64,000 nt of DNA from Aliivibrio fischeri (GTDB taxonomy: Bacteria; Pseudomonadota; Gammaproteobacteria; Enterobacterales; Vibrionaceae), in assembly GCA_038993745.2 (NCBI GenBank), contig CP160629.1, positions 2,294,001 to 2,358,000 on the forward strand, given 5' to 3'. Each line of letters opens with the position of its first letter. Position 1 is the stretch's first letter. The translations under genes were made by a program, and so were the position numbers. A model generated the notes under the pieces. It had not been told where the DNA came from. It was given only the letters and a program-made list of their open reading frames with translations, and did not search any database. Shown in pieces: positions 8,326 through 16,438 of the stretch.

Positions 8326-8344
8326 TTGGCCTATCGTAGGCCAA
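8326..8344 (+). other. Intercistronic hairpin
   Basis: Perfect arms TTGGCCTA and TAGGCCAA with a three-base loop, between the unknown gene and the debranching enzyme. It is followed by AAAGG rather than a T-run, so it is more likely an mRNA stability or processing element than a terminator. Confidence 0.45.
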
Positions 8345-8393
8345 AAAGGCACAAGCTAGCCGATTAGGTATTTTTTGTCATAAAGGATTTCAC

Positions 8394-10361
8394 ATGAAAA
8401 TCTCTCTTTCTAAAGCTAACTTTCGCGATATGAATCGCCTTGAAGAATCAAATTACTTACTAACCAACGGGTTAGGCGGTTATTCATCATTAACTCTTGC
8501 TGGTTCTTGTAGCCGAAATGATCATGCGCTATTTATGGGAAGCCTAGTGGCTCCTAATAGTCGTTTTTGTTTTGTTCGCCATTTAGATGATCGCCTTACA
8601 CTGGTAAATGGCACATCACACCCACTCTCTTCTCAAGCAAAAGTGAACCCATACGATACGGTTGATTCATCCCTTTTATTTGATAATTTTAGCCAGACTT
8701 ACTTACCTCAATACACCTATCGTATCGATGGTATTGAAATCACAAAGACCATCGTGATGGCACAAGGCCTGAACCGCTTAGGGGTTGAATACCGTGTATT
8801 TAATCCGTTAAAACACCCATTCACTTTAGATATCACACCGAAATATCATTTCTGTGCGAAAGGTGAGGCATTATCAAAAGAACAAGCTTTCATTCATCAA
8901 GAAGGCAAAGTGAGCAGTAACAGACAAACCCTGCATTACCGTCATAACGGTTCAAATACGGCCCTATCAGCACCAAGCTATGAGTCAGGATTGTATTTCT
9001 CTTATGACGCTCGAGACGGACGTTCGGCAAGCGATGTTCAAGTGGCGCTGCATACCATTACCTTTGATGGTACAGAGAGTAACGAATCCTTTTTTGTTAT
9101 CTTCGAGGCAGAAGAAGAACGAGCGCATTACTTAGCACCAAGCTCTATTGAAACCATGATCAATGATGAAGTTCAACGTCAGCAAGCGTGTATTACACAA
9201 TCAGGTTTAAAGAGTACGTTTGCTCAGCAATTGGTTCGAGCGAGTGATCAATTTGTCGTCATGCGTGATTCAACCGAATCGAAATCCATCATTGCTGGCT
9301 ACCCATTCTTTGCCGATTGGGGACGCGATACCATGATTGCACTTTGGGGATGTAATTTATCCACCAACCAATTTGAAGATGCAAAACAAATATTCAGAAC
9401 CTTCATCCGTTATGAGCATAAAGGGATCTTACCCAACTTATTCCCTGAAGCGGGTGTCGAGCCTATGTACAACACCATTGATGCCGCTCTTTTATTTGTG
9501 GTGAGCCTGTATGAATATTACCAAGCCAGTAACGATCTCGATTTTATTCGTGATGAAGCTTACGACTGCATGGTGAATATTTATCAGCATTATCGCAATG
9601 GCACCGATTTCGATATCAAAATGCTAGATAACGGCTTAATTAGCGGCGGCAGTGGTTTGGATCAACTGACATGGATGGACGTTCGTTATGGCGATATTCT
9701 TCCAACGCCTCGCCAAGGTTGCGCCGTTGAGATCAATGCGCTTTGGTATAACGCGTTATCTATTCTGCATTTCTTTAACCAAAAGTTAGGGAAATCAATG
9801 CCAGAATTACCGGCTCTGACTGAGCAAGTAAAAGAAACATTTAATCACGCTTTCTACAATGATAAAGGCTATTTAAACGATTGGATTAAAGGTGAGGAAG
9901 TGAATCAACAAATTCGTCCAAACCAAGCTTATGCTGTTGGTCTTCCTTTCCCTATTTTAAGTGAAGAAAAAGCGCGTTCGGTTATTTTAAATATCTACCA
10001 GCACCTTTATACCCCGCTTGGTTTACGCTCTTTAGCGATGCAAGATCCCGAGTTTAAATCGGTACATACTGGGTCTCATTATGATCGTGATATGGCTTAC
10101 CACCAAGGTACCGTCTGGGGCTTTATGATTGGTCAGTTCCTGATGGGTATTTTACGTCACTTCCCTAATGACGCGTCACTCATACACATTGTCGAGCAGT
10201 TCATTACTCATAACCAAGATGCGCTATCTGAAGGGTGTATTGGTCAATTAGCTGAGATTTATGATGGCTATTCACCTAACCAATCTCGTGGCTGTTTTGC
10301 TCAAGCTTGGAGCGTCAGCGAAGTGTTACGTGTTCTTAAACATTATGAAGAACGTATCTAA
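8394..10361 (+). CDS. Amylo-alpha-1,6-glucosidase (glycogen-debranching-type, GH133-like)
   Basis: 655 residues. The N-terminal domain carries LTNGLGGYSSLTLAGS (about residues 22-37), the mark of the bacterial debranching-enzyme N domain (GDE_N). The C-terminal (alpha/alpha)6-barrel domain carries FFADWGRDTMIALWGCNLST and GILPNLFPEAG, as in GDE_C. It should hydrolyse alpha-1,6 branches of glycogen- or amylopectin-derived oligosaccharides. No signal peptide is seen, so it acts in the cytoplasm on imported glucans. AAAGGA precedes the ATG. It is followed 33 bases later by the GH13 gene, giving a debranching plus depolymerising pair. Confidence 0.88.
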   Translation: MKISLSKANFRDMNRLEESNYLLTNGLGGYSSLTLAGSCSRNDHALFMGSLVAPNSRFCFVRHLDDRLTLVNGTSHPLSSQAKVNPYDTVDSSLLFDNFSQTYLPQYTYRIDGIEITKTIVMAQGLNRLGVEYRVFNPLKHPFTLDITPKYHFCAKGEALSKEQAFIHQEGKVSSNRQTLHYRHNGSNTALSAPSYESGLYFSYDARDGRSASDVQVALHTITFDGTESNESFFVIFEAEEERAHYLAPSSIETMINDEVQRQQACITQSGLKSTFAQQLVRASDQFVVMRDSTESKSIIAGYPFFADWGRDTMIALWGCNLSTNQFEDAKQIFRTFIRYEHKGILPNLFPEAGVEPMYNTIDAALLFVVSLYEYYQASNDLDFIRDEAYDCMVNIYQHYRNGTDFDIKMLDNGLISGGSGLDQLTWMDVRYGDILPTPRQGCAVEINALWYNALSILHFFNQKLGKSMPELPALTEQVKETFNHAFYNDKGYLNDWIKGEEVNQQIRPNQAYAVGLPFPILSEEKARSVILNIYQHLYTPLGLRSLAMQDPEFKSVHTGSHYDRDMAYHQGTVWGFMIGQFLMGILRHFPNDASLIHIVEQFITHNQDALSEGCIGQLAEIYDGYSPNQSRGCFAQAWSVSEVLRVLKHYEERI

Positions 10362-10394
10362 CCATTACGAACTTAACGCTAAACGGTATTAATA

Positions 10395-12227
10395 ATGATT
10401 ACAAAAGCAGCGATTTATCATCGATCTCACTCTAGTTATTCTTATGCATATAATAAGGACACGCTTCATTTGCGAATTCGTACCGCAAAAGGAGAAGTGG
10501 ACAATGCGACACTAAGAATTGGCGACCCATACGATTGGACTTTTGGTGGCGGTGGCGGCAATTTAAATGCAGAAGACGCAAGCGGCTGGACAGGTGGAAG
10601 CAACTTACCCATGATAAAAGAGTGTGAAACAGAACTATTTGACTACTGGTTTTGTGAAGCACAACCTCGCTTTTATCGTGCACGTTACGCTTTCCTTCTT
10701 GAAGGCAAAGACAGTGAAAAATTACTGGTAAGCGAAAAACTCATCACTCAAATAACCGATGATGCCGATCCAATACTCAGTCAATTACTGAATTTTTATT
10801 GCTTCCCATACATGAACCCAACCGATGTGTTTACTGCACCTGACTGGGTTAAAGAAACCATTTGGTATCAAATTTTCCCAGAGCGTTTTGCTAATGGTGA
10901 TCCATCTATCTCACCAAAAAATGTACTGCCTTGGGGATCTGAAGATCCAAAAACCAACAGTTTCTTTGGTGGCGATTTACAAGGGGTTATTGATCATCTT
11001 GATTACCTGCAAGATCTTAGTATTACTGGTATTTATTTCACACCTATCACTCAAGGTGAAACGAACCATAAATACGACACCACCGATTATTTAAAAGTAG
11101 ACCCTGCTTTTGGTAGTGATGAAACGGTTCATACTTTAATAGATGAAGCACATAAACGTGGCATGAAAGTCATGCTAGATGCCGTATTTAATCATATCGG
11201 TGCTAATTCAATTCAGTGGCAAGATGTCATTAAACATGGAAAAGACTCTCAATACATCGATTGGTTTTATGTCGAGCAATTTCCACTGATCGATAAGTCA
11301 AAAAAAGCGTACCACAGTAAAGAGCAATTAAATTATCGTGCCTTTGCTTTTGCGCAAAACATGCCAAAACTCAATACAGAAAATCCAGAAGTGATTGAAT
11401 ACCTAATTGAAGTTGGCCGCTACTGGGTGAAAAACTTTGACATTGATGCATGGCGTTTAGATGTAGCAAACGAAGTTGATCAACGTTTTTGGCGACGCTT
11501 CCGTGATGAACTAAAAGCCATCAAACCTGAGTTATATATTTTAGGTGAAGTGTGGCACGACTCAATGAACTGGCTAGGTGGTGATCAGTTTGATGGCGTA
11601 ATGAATTACCCATTAGCGGATGCCATGTTAGGCTTTTTTGCCCATGACAACCTAAGTGCAAATCAGTTTAAATTTGCGGTAAATGACGTTAATGCCAACT
11701 ACCCTATTAACGTGAATGAAGTGGCCTTTTCATTACTTGATAGCCACGATACACCACGCATTATTAACCGATGCAACGGCAATAAAGAGAAAGCGAAGTT
11801 AGCCTATTTATTCCAATTCACTCACAGTGGTACGCCTTGTATTTATTACGGTGGTGAAATTGGGCTAGATGGCGGTGCTGATCCGCTTAACCGAAAATGC
11901 ATGATTTGGGATGAACGTCAGCATGATATGAACATGAAACATCACATAATGCAGCTCATCAAACTACGTAAAGCTCACCCAGCGTTACGTGCTCATGCCA
12001 TAAACTGGCTTGTGGTTGACGATGAACACCAGTGCTTTATCTACCAAAAAGAATATCAGGGTGAACGTATTATTATTGCTATGAACAACAGTAATGCCCC
12101 CGCTTGTATGACGCTTCCTAGTGAGTGGCGTGATCAAGAGGTCACCGATATTTATCATGAAACCGCCGTTAAATTAACGCAAAGTTTGACGGTACCTGCA
12201 TTTGGCTTTGCTGTTTATCAGATTTAA
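10395..12227 (+). CDS. GH13 neopullulanase / cyclomaltodextrinase-type alpha-glucosidase
   Basis: 610 residues. An N-terminal beta domain (about 1-125, CBM34-like) precedes the TIM barrel starting WYQIFPERFANGDP. All four GH13 regions are visible: DAVFNH (I), AWRLDVANEVD (II, nucleophile Asp), GEVWHD (III, acid Glu) and LLDSHDTPR (IV). The domain order fits subfamily 20, which cuts cyclodextrins, pullulan and maltodextrins. There is no signal peptide, so substrate must be imported, presumably by the ABC system upstream. A simple maltodextrin glucosidase (MalZ-like) role is the main alternative. Confidence 0.9.
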   Translation: MITKAAIYHRSHSSYSYAYNKDTLHLRIRTAKGEVDNATLRIGDPYDWTFGGGGGNLNAEDASGWTGGSNLPMIKECETELFDYWFCEAQPRFYRARYAFLLEGKDSEKLLVSEKLITQITDDADPILSQLLNFYCFPYMNPTDVFTAPDWVKETIWYQIFPERFANGDPSISPKNVLPWGSEDPKTNSFFGGDLQGVIDHLDYLQDLSITGIYFTPITQGETNHKYDTTDYLKVDPAFGSDETVHTLIDEAHKRGMKVMLDAVFNHIGANSIQWQDVIKHGKDSQYIDWFYVEQFPLIDKSKKAYHSKEQLNYRAFAFAQNMPKLNTENPEVIEYLIEVGRYWVKNFDIDAWRLDVANEVDQRFWRRFRDELKAIKPELYILGEVWHDSMNWLGGDQFDGVMNYPLADAMLGFFAHDNLSANQFKFAVNDVNANYPINVNEVAFSLLDSHDTPRIINRCNGNKEKAKLAYLFQFTHSGTPCIYYGGEIGLDGGADPLNRKCMIWDERQHDMNMKHHIMQLIKLRKAHPALRAHAINWLVVDDEHQCFIYQKEYQGERIIIAMNNSNAPACMTLPSEWRDQEVTDIYHETAVKLTQSLTVPAFGFAVYQI

Positions 12228-12263
12228 ACGCTATAAGTAGCAATGTATTGATAAGAAACATAA

Positions 12264-12296
12264 AATAGCTCTTTTCGATTAGTCTGAAGAGCTATT
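12264..12296 (+). other. Hairpin abutting the LysR start codon
   Basis: Perfect 10-base arms AATAGCTCTT (12264-12273) and AAGAGCTATT (12287-12296). The right arm ends immediately before the ATG at 12297, so any ribosome binding site of the regulator is inside the stem. It may end transcripts of the glycan operon, limit translation of the regulator, or both. Confidence 0.5.
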
Positions 12297-13232
12297 ATGT
12301 TTAAATTAATGCTTCAATTCATACAAGTTGCAAAAGCACAAAACGTTACGCAAGCGGCGAACACCTTATGCTTAAGCCAACCGACGTTAAGTCATAATAT
12401 GCAGAAGCTAGAGGAAAAGTTGGGAAGCAAGCTGTTTTATCGCAATTCAAAAGGGATCACCCTCACCTCCAGTGGCGAAGTGCTCTACGAGCAAGCCAAA
12501 ATGATGCAGCATTTATACGAAAATACCCTTCATAAATTAGAAAAAAATAAGTTACGGCACCAAACGGAATTAAAAATTGGTTGCGGTGATGCTTGGTGGC
12601 ATCTATTTGTTCGTGACTGTGTTCAAGATTTTAGAGATACCAACCCTCACAGTAATATCACCATTGATGTTGGTGACCATTTACAGTTAATGAACTTGCT
12701 CCTCAGTGATGAAATCAGTATTTTTGTCGGCCATGAAATATTAGGTCTGGCTCAATACGAAGATATCCTTTTCCACCCTCTATTTAGTAGTCATGAAGAA
12801 GTGTATGTTCGAAAAGATCATCCACTCTTAGAGCGAGTATGTAGTGACGAAGATATTGCCCGTTTTCCTTCAGTTGATTTAGGGGCATCAAAAAAACGCT
12901 ATGCGCATCTCGTGCAGCAACAAAATAATGAATTAAGTACCTTTCAAAAACGACACTACCTGCAAGAAAAAGTGATTTACAACACCAACTCCTTATTAAC
13001 GGCTCTTGATTTACTGCAAAATAGTGACGCTATTTTACCTTACCCAGTAGGCATGAAAGCGTATTTTGAAGGCTTTGGGATTGTGCCGTTAAAAATGAAA
13101 AAATGCTTTGGTAAAGCGACGATTGGCGCTTATCTGCATAAAGATGGGCAGCAAAATAAACAAAGTATTGCGCTATTAGAACAATTTAAAGAGTTAATAA
13201 AAAATAATCCTCAAATTAAAGGCAAAGAATAG
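12297..13232 (+). CDS. LysR-family transcriptional regulator
   Basis: 311 residues. The N-terminal winged helix-turn-helix is clear (VTQAANTLCLSQPTLSHNMQ, about residues 16-35, then KLEEKLGSKLFYR). The remaining 220 residues form the periplasmic-binding-protein-like effector domain. It follows the glycan operon on the same strand, so it may control that operon, but LysR proteins usually control divergent genes and none is divergent here. The effector is unknown. There is no clear ribosome binding site because the start is flanked by the hairpin at 12264-12296. Confidence 0.9.
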   Translation: MFKLMLQFIQVAKAQNVTQAANTLCLSQPTLSHNMQKLEEKLGSKLFYRNSKGITLTSSGEVLYEQAKMMQHLYENTLHKLEKNKLRHQTELKIGCGDAWWHLFVRDCVQDFRDTNPHSNITIDVGDHLQLMNLLLSDEISIFVGHEILGLAQYEDILFHPLFSSHEEVYVRKDHPLLERVCSDEDIARFPSVDLGASKKRYAHLVQQQNNELSTFQKRHYLQEKVIYNTNSLLTALDLLQNSDAILPYPVGMKAYFEGFGIVPLKMKKCFGKATIGAYLHKDGQQNKQSIALLEQFKELIKNNPQIKGKE

Positions 13233-13238
13233 AAACAA

Positions 13239-13272
13239 GAAAGCCCAGAGCAGTAAATCTCTGGGCTTTTAC
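13239..13272. terminator. Terminator between lysR and the mgtE-like gene
   Basis: Arms AAGCCCAGAG and CTCTGGGCTT followed by Ts on the plus strand, with an A-run on the left. It serves the LysR gene and possibly the convergent mgtE-like gene. Confidence 0.8.
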
Positions 13273-13276
13273 TAGA

Positions 13277-13902
13277 TCAACCGATATCTAATAGTGCAGA
13301 AGCGATAGCAAAATAAATCAATACACCAGAGATATCAGCAATGGATGTGATCATAGGGGCACTGGCTGATGCAGGGTCCAAGTTCAGTTTATGCAAAACA
13401 AAAGGCAGAACCGTTCCAACCAAACTACCAATCAACACAATGGCTACCATACTGATGCCGACGACCATCGCGATTTCATAACCACCACGATATAGCCCCA
13501 AAAATAAACAGCGATTGCCATACTAAAACCAAGGCCTAAAGCAACAAACACTTCTCTTGCTAACATTCGCCCCCAATCATTGGGATGAACATCGCCAGTG
13601 GCCAGCGCTCGAACCATTAATGTTGCTGATTGCGATCCCGCATTACCACCGCTATCAATTAATAGTGGTAAAAAGAAAACCAACGCAACATAAGAGGTAA
13701 TGATCTCTTCAAAATACGCGATTCCTGCTCCAGAAAAAATATTTCCAAAAACTAAAATAACGAGCCAAAAAACACGCTTTTTATAAAGTAAACCAATAGA
13801 AGCATTCTTGATGCTGCTCCCCAAGTTTTCTGCATGTGTTTCTTTATGCATCATCTCTGAAGTATCAGTGTGTGAAGTCGAATTTTTTTGTACAAATTCC
13901 AT
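13277..13902 (-). CDS. Short MgtE/SLC41-type divalent cation transporter, frameshifted
   Basis: The two halves read as one integral-membrane domain of the MgtE family. The N-terminal half (13902 to about 13505) has [15 protein letters not shown] and [20 protein letters not shown], with the Mg2+-pore signature around GGNAGSQ. The C-terminal half has [20 protein letters not shown] and [19 protein letters not shown]. One missing base in the T5 run (A-run at 13500-13505 on the plus strand) separates them; adding it gives about 208 residues. The large cytoplasmic N and CBS domains of full MgtE are absent, so this is the short form, which lacks the usual intracellular Mg2+ gate. Expression may instead be set by the unusual leader upstream. 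Confidence 0.85.
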
Positions 13903-13903
13903 A

Positions 13904-13928
13904 ATACGTCCTCTGCTCTGAAGACGTA
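13904..13928 (-). promoter_or_regulatory. Hairpin over the ribosome binding site of the mgtE-like gene
   Basis: Arms TACGTC and GACGTA close a loop containing AGAG. The presumed ribosome binding site AGAGGA lies across the loop and right arm, just before the ATG at 13902. Closing the stem would hinder initiation. Confidence 0.4.
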
Positions 13929-13943
13929 ATTATCCTCAGAACA

Positions 13944-14000
13944 TCATTTATTTAATAGGTTAAACCACCAACTTGGAGGTTCCTGTAGATGTGTGTTCAT
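13944..14000 (-). CDS. Candidate 18-residue leader peptide of the mgtE-like gene
   Basis: ATG at 14000 with AGGA eight bases before it, then 18 codons reading MNTHLQEPPSWWFNLLNK and a TGA, ending 41 bases before the transporter start. The codons for EPPSWWF form a hairpin (AACCTCCA, loop AGT, TGGTGGTT). The start region CCTCATGAAC (13995-14004) can pair with GTTCTGAGG (13934-13942) just after the stop, with one bulge. Short Pro-containing leader peptides control mgtA in Salmonella (MgtL), so a similar translation-coupled Mg2+ switch is plausible. This is inferred; no homolog is known to me. Confidence 0.5.
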   Translation of the reverse strand: MNTHLQEPPSWWFNLLNK

Positions 14001-14270
14001 GAGGTGTTCCTTATAGAAACGAGAAATAATCTGACCACTCTTGATTGGTTGAGTGATCTTGACGGGGGGACTCTAACGAATTCACTCTGTGGTTACCATT
14101 ACGGACTGTAAGAAGAAATGTCAGAGTTTGTATTTAGTTACATTATTTGTTCTATCTTGTTGATGTTAAAGTTCATCTTATAAATGAGAACGCAATCGAT
14201 TGATTGGTTTGCTTAATAAAGGTAGAGCTTATACTCTATAAACATAATTACTAAAAAAAGAATTACTTTT

Positions 14271-15319
14271 ATGAAATTACTTTCTCAATTGTTGCTATTC
14301 ACTTCATTAACCTTCCCATTAAGCAGCTTTGCCGCTCTTGGTGAACATCCGATAATTTTGATCCATGGTTTCCAAGCAGGACAATTACAAACCAAACCTA
14401 ATCATGACGCTGTTGTTGCTGATGGTAAAAATTACTGGCAAGACTATTGGCTAGCCAAGGCCGATGACCGTATTGATTGGCCATCTCAAGAACGCGTAGC
14501 TGGAAAAATATCTACCGATTACATCTGGCCAAAACTCCAGGAGCTATCTAAAAATAACACCTGTAAAAATGGTTGTATTTTAGTTACTCACTCTACTGGC
14601 GATTTGGTTGCTCGTCATTTGTTAGATAATCAAGAAAATTGGCTGACTAATGCAGGCCTAACACCTTTAAAATCATTGCGACATTTGATTTTGCTGGTGC
14701 TGGCGGAGGTTCTGAATTAGGTGATCTTGCAATTAATATTTCAGAAGGCAGTGGGTATTTAAACGCCCCTCTAAAATACGCAATGTCACTATGGCTTGGG
14801 GAAGTACCATCACCTAAAAATACGGGAGTCCTTAATGATTTAAAAGTAGCGAATGCTCGTCAAATAGCAGCGCTACCTGACAACCGTATACCCAGAATTC
14901 GCTTTGTTGGTAAAGGCAGTGATTATGTTGGTTCAACAAGTCCATTTTTATTAGGTAAAGATGATGGCGTAGTAGCGAGCCACTCTTCATGTGGAGCCAG
15001 TGAAGTTGGTAACTTTAATAGTTGCTCTATCAATGTCGCTTTTGATGGGAAACTCTCACCACAAGCAAACGCAGTGACTCAATTTATGCCGTTTCATTAC
15101 CCAATGCTAATGGGAGATGATTATAGTCATAGCGGTCTAATTAGCAGTAAACATCAAGGTAAAATCACGGCAGTTAATCCTACACTAACATTACAAGATG
15201 GTAGCGTTATCAAAGTAGAAACCACAGATTCTGCATACTGGTTAACAGGAAATGTCTATCGTTACGTCAATAATTCAGAAAACGCCACCATGTCAGAATT
15301 AGTCAGTGAGCTACTATAA
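14271..15319 (+). CDS. Secreted lipase-like alpha/beta hydrolase, frameshifted
   Basis: The protein has a signal peptide ending SSFA (about residue 20) and then PIILIHGFQAGQL, the oxyanion-hole strand of lipases. The nucleophile elbow is THSTGD, a variant of G-x-S-x-G with Thr before the His-Ser. The frame breaks at the A4 run 14669-14672. Adding one A restores IATFDFAGAGGGSELGDLA and about 349 residues; without it the protein stops at 14718-14720. The second half includes GSDYVGSTSP and DDGVVASHSSCGASE, consistent with an acid residue and late loops. The stop overlaps the next gene as TAATG. Substrate unknown. Confidence 0.8.
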
Positions 15320-16392
15320 TGAATAAAAATGCGTTTGTAATTGGAACACTGCTGACTTGTTCAGCAGTGTTTTACCATTGGATAATCCAAGAAACGACAC
15401 CGACCCCAGCGAAAGCTTCTCCTTTATCTCAAACGGAGAGTGAATCTGCATCGGCAACCACCTTGCTGCCAAAACCACTCCACCAAAAGCAAGAGAGCCG
15501 CACCATAAAATCAATAACACCTGAACCTATCGATTCAGAATCAACACCAGAAGAAGTGAGTCAACAGTTCGCATTATTATCTCAAATATACGAACAAGAG
15601 CTTCAATACCCTAGCTACTCTTTGCCATTAACCCCTAATAGCCATAGCTACCTTGAACCCAATCACTTCACTGAAATAGCCTTGCCTGTATTAGATGGAA
15701 GTCACTCAGCCTCACTAGGATTAAGTAAATATCGTTTTAGTTACCCTGAGCCTATTAGTGTGACCTTAAATTCTGACCTTAATGTTGACCATATTGAATA
15801 CCAACTGATTGATATTGAAAATCAAAAGACGCTTTCTAACCTATATACTCAAGAGCTAAGCGTTGAATTTTCACCTAAACAGGATTGGCCACAAGAAATT
15901 CGTATAAAAGCAAATATCTCTTTTGACCAAGGTGATGACGTATTAACTGCAGATTTTCAGTTCTCTAACCCAATAGCCTTTGTTAACCAAGTATCAGCCC
16001 CTTACTCACAAGGCAGCGATATGATCATTCCTTTACAAGTTGATGTGAAAGAATCTGGTTTGTACCGAATTCGAGCTAACTTATATCAAAGTAATGGGAA
16101 ACCAGTCGCTTCTCTTATGAATAAAATGCCTCTTACAACGGGTGAAGTGACATTTGAACTAAAAGCGCACCATTCTGTATTAAAAGAGAAAGGAAGTGAT
16201 TTTGAGTTACGCAGCATTACCGTAGAAAAAATGTCAGGGTTTCCTGGTGAGAAAACACATTACGGTATAAGTAAAGAGCAGAACTACCCTCTCTCTTCTT
16301 TTGACGTATCTAGCTTAAATAATCAGCCTTATAAAATGTCAGAAGAAGAAAAGGAACGATTGGATTTTCTCGATGAGATCGCCCACCAATAA
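15319..16392 (+). CDS. Unknown exported or anchored protein coupled to the lipase-like gene
   Basis: 357 residues. The N-terminus (residues 5-22, FVIGTLLTCSAVFYHWII) is a signal anchor or uncleaved signal, followed by about 60 low-complexity Ser/Thr/Pro residues. The rest looks like two or more beta-sandwich domains (for example SGLYRIRANLYQSNGKPVAS). It resembles uncharacterised proteins of the DUF4785 kind, but I am not certain. It is not a helical lipase foldase (Lif) by appearance. Overlap TAATG with the lipase gene implies coupled translation, so it may bind, anchor or help export that enzyme. A terminator follows at once. Confidence 0.75.
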   Translation: MNKNAFVIGTLLTCSAVFYHWIIQETTPTPAKASPLSQTESESASATTLLPKPLHQKQESRTIKSITPEPIDSESTPEEVSQQFALLSQIYEQELQYPSYSLPLTPNSHSYLEPNHFTEIALPVLDGSHSASLGLSKYRFSYPEPISVTLNSDLNVDHIEYQLIDIENQKTLSNLYTQELSVEFSPKQDWPQEIRIKANISFDQGDDVLTADFQFSNPIAFVNQVSAPYSQGSDMIIPLQVDVKESGLYRIRANLYQSNGKPVASLMNKMPLTTGEVTFELKAHHSVLKEKGSDFELRSITVEKMSGFPGEKTHYGISKEQNYPLSSFDVSSLNNQPYKMSEEEKERLDFLDEIAHQ

Positions 16393-16419
16393 AAAAGGAG
16401 ATCGTACGATCTCCTTTTA
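16393..16419. terminator. Bidirectional terminator
   Basis: Arms AAAAGGAGATCGT and ACGATCTCCTTTT make a near-perfect palindrome between the lipase-partner gene and the convergent peroxidase gene. Confidence 0.8.
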
Positions 16420-16438
16420 TCATTTAATGAATCCCGAA

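Noticed and set aside
13903..14110. M-box Mg2+ riboswitch before the mgtE-like gene
   Set aside because: The conserved M-box core was not found by eye on the minus strand; a leader peptide fits better.
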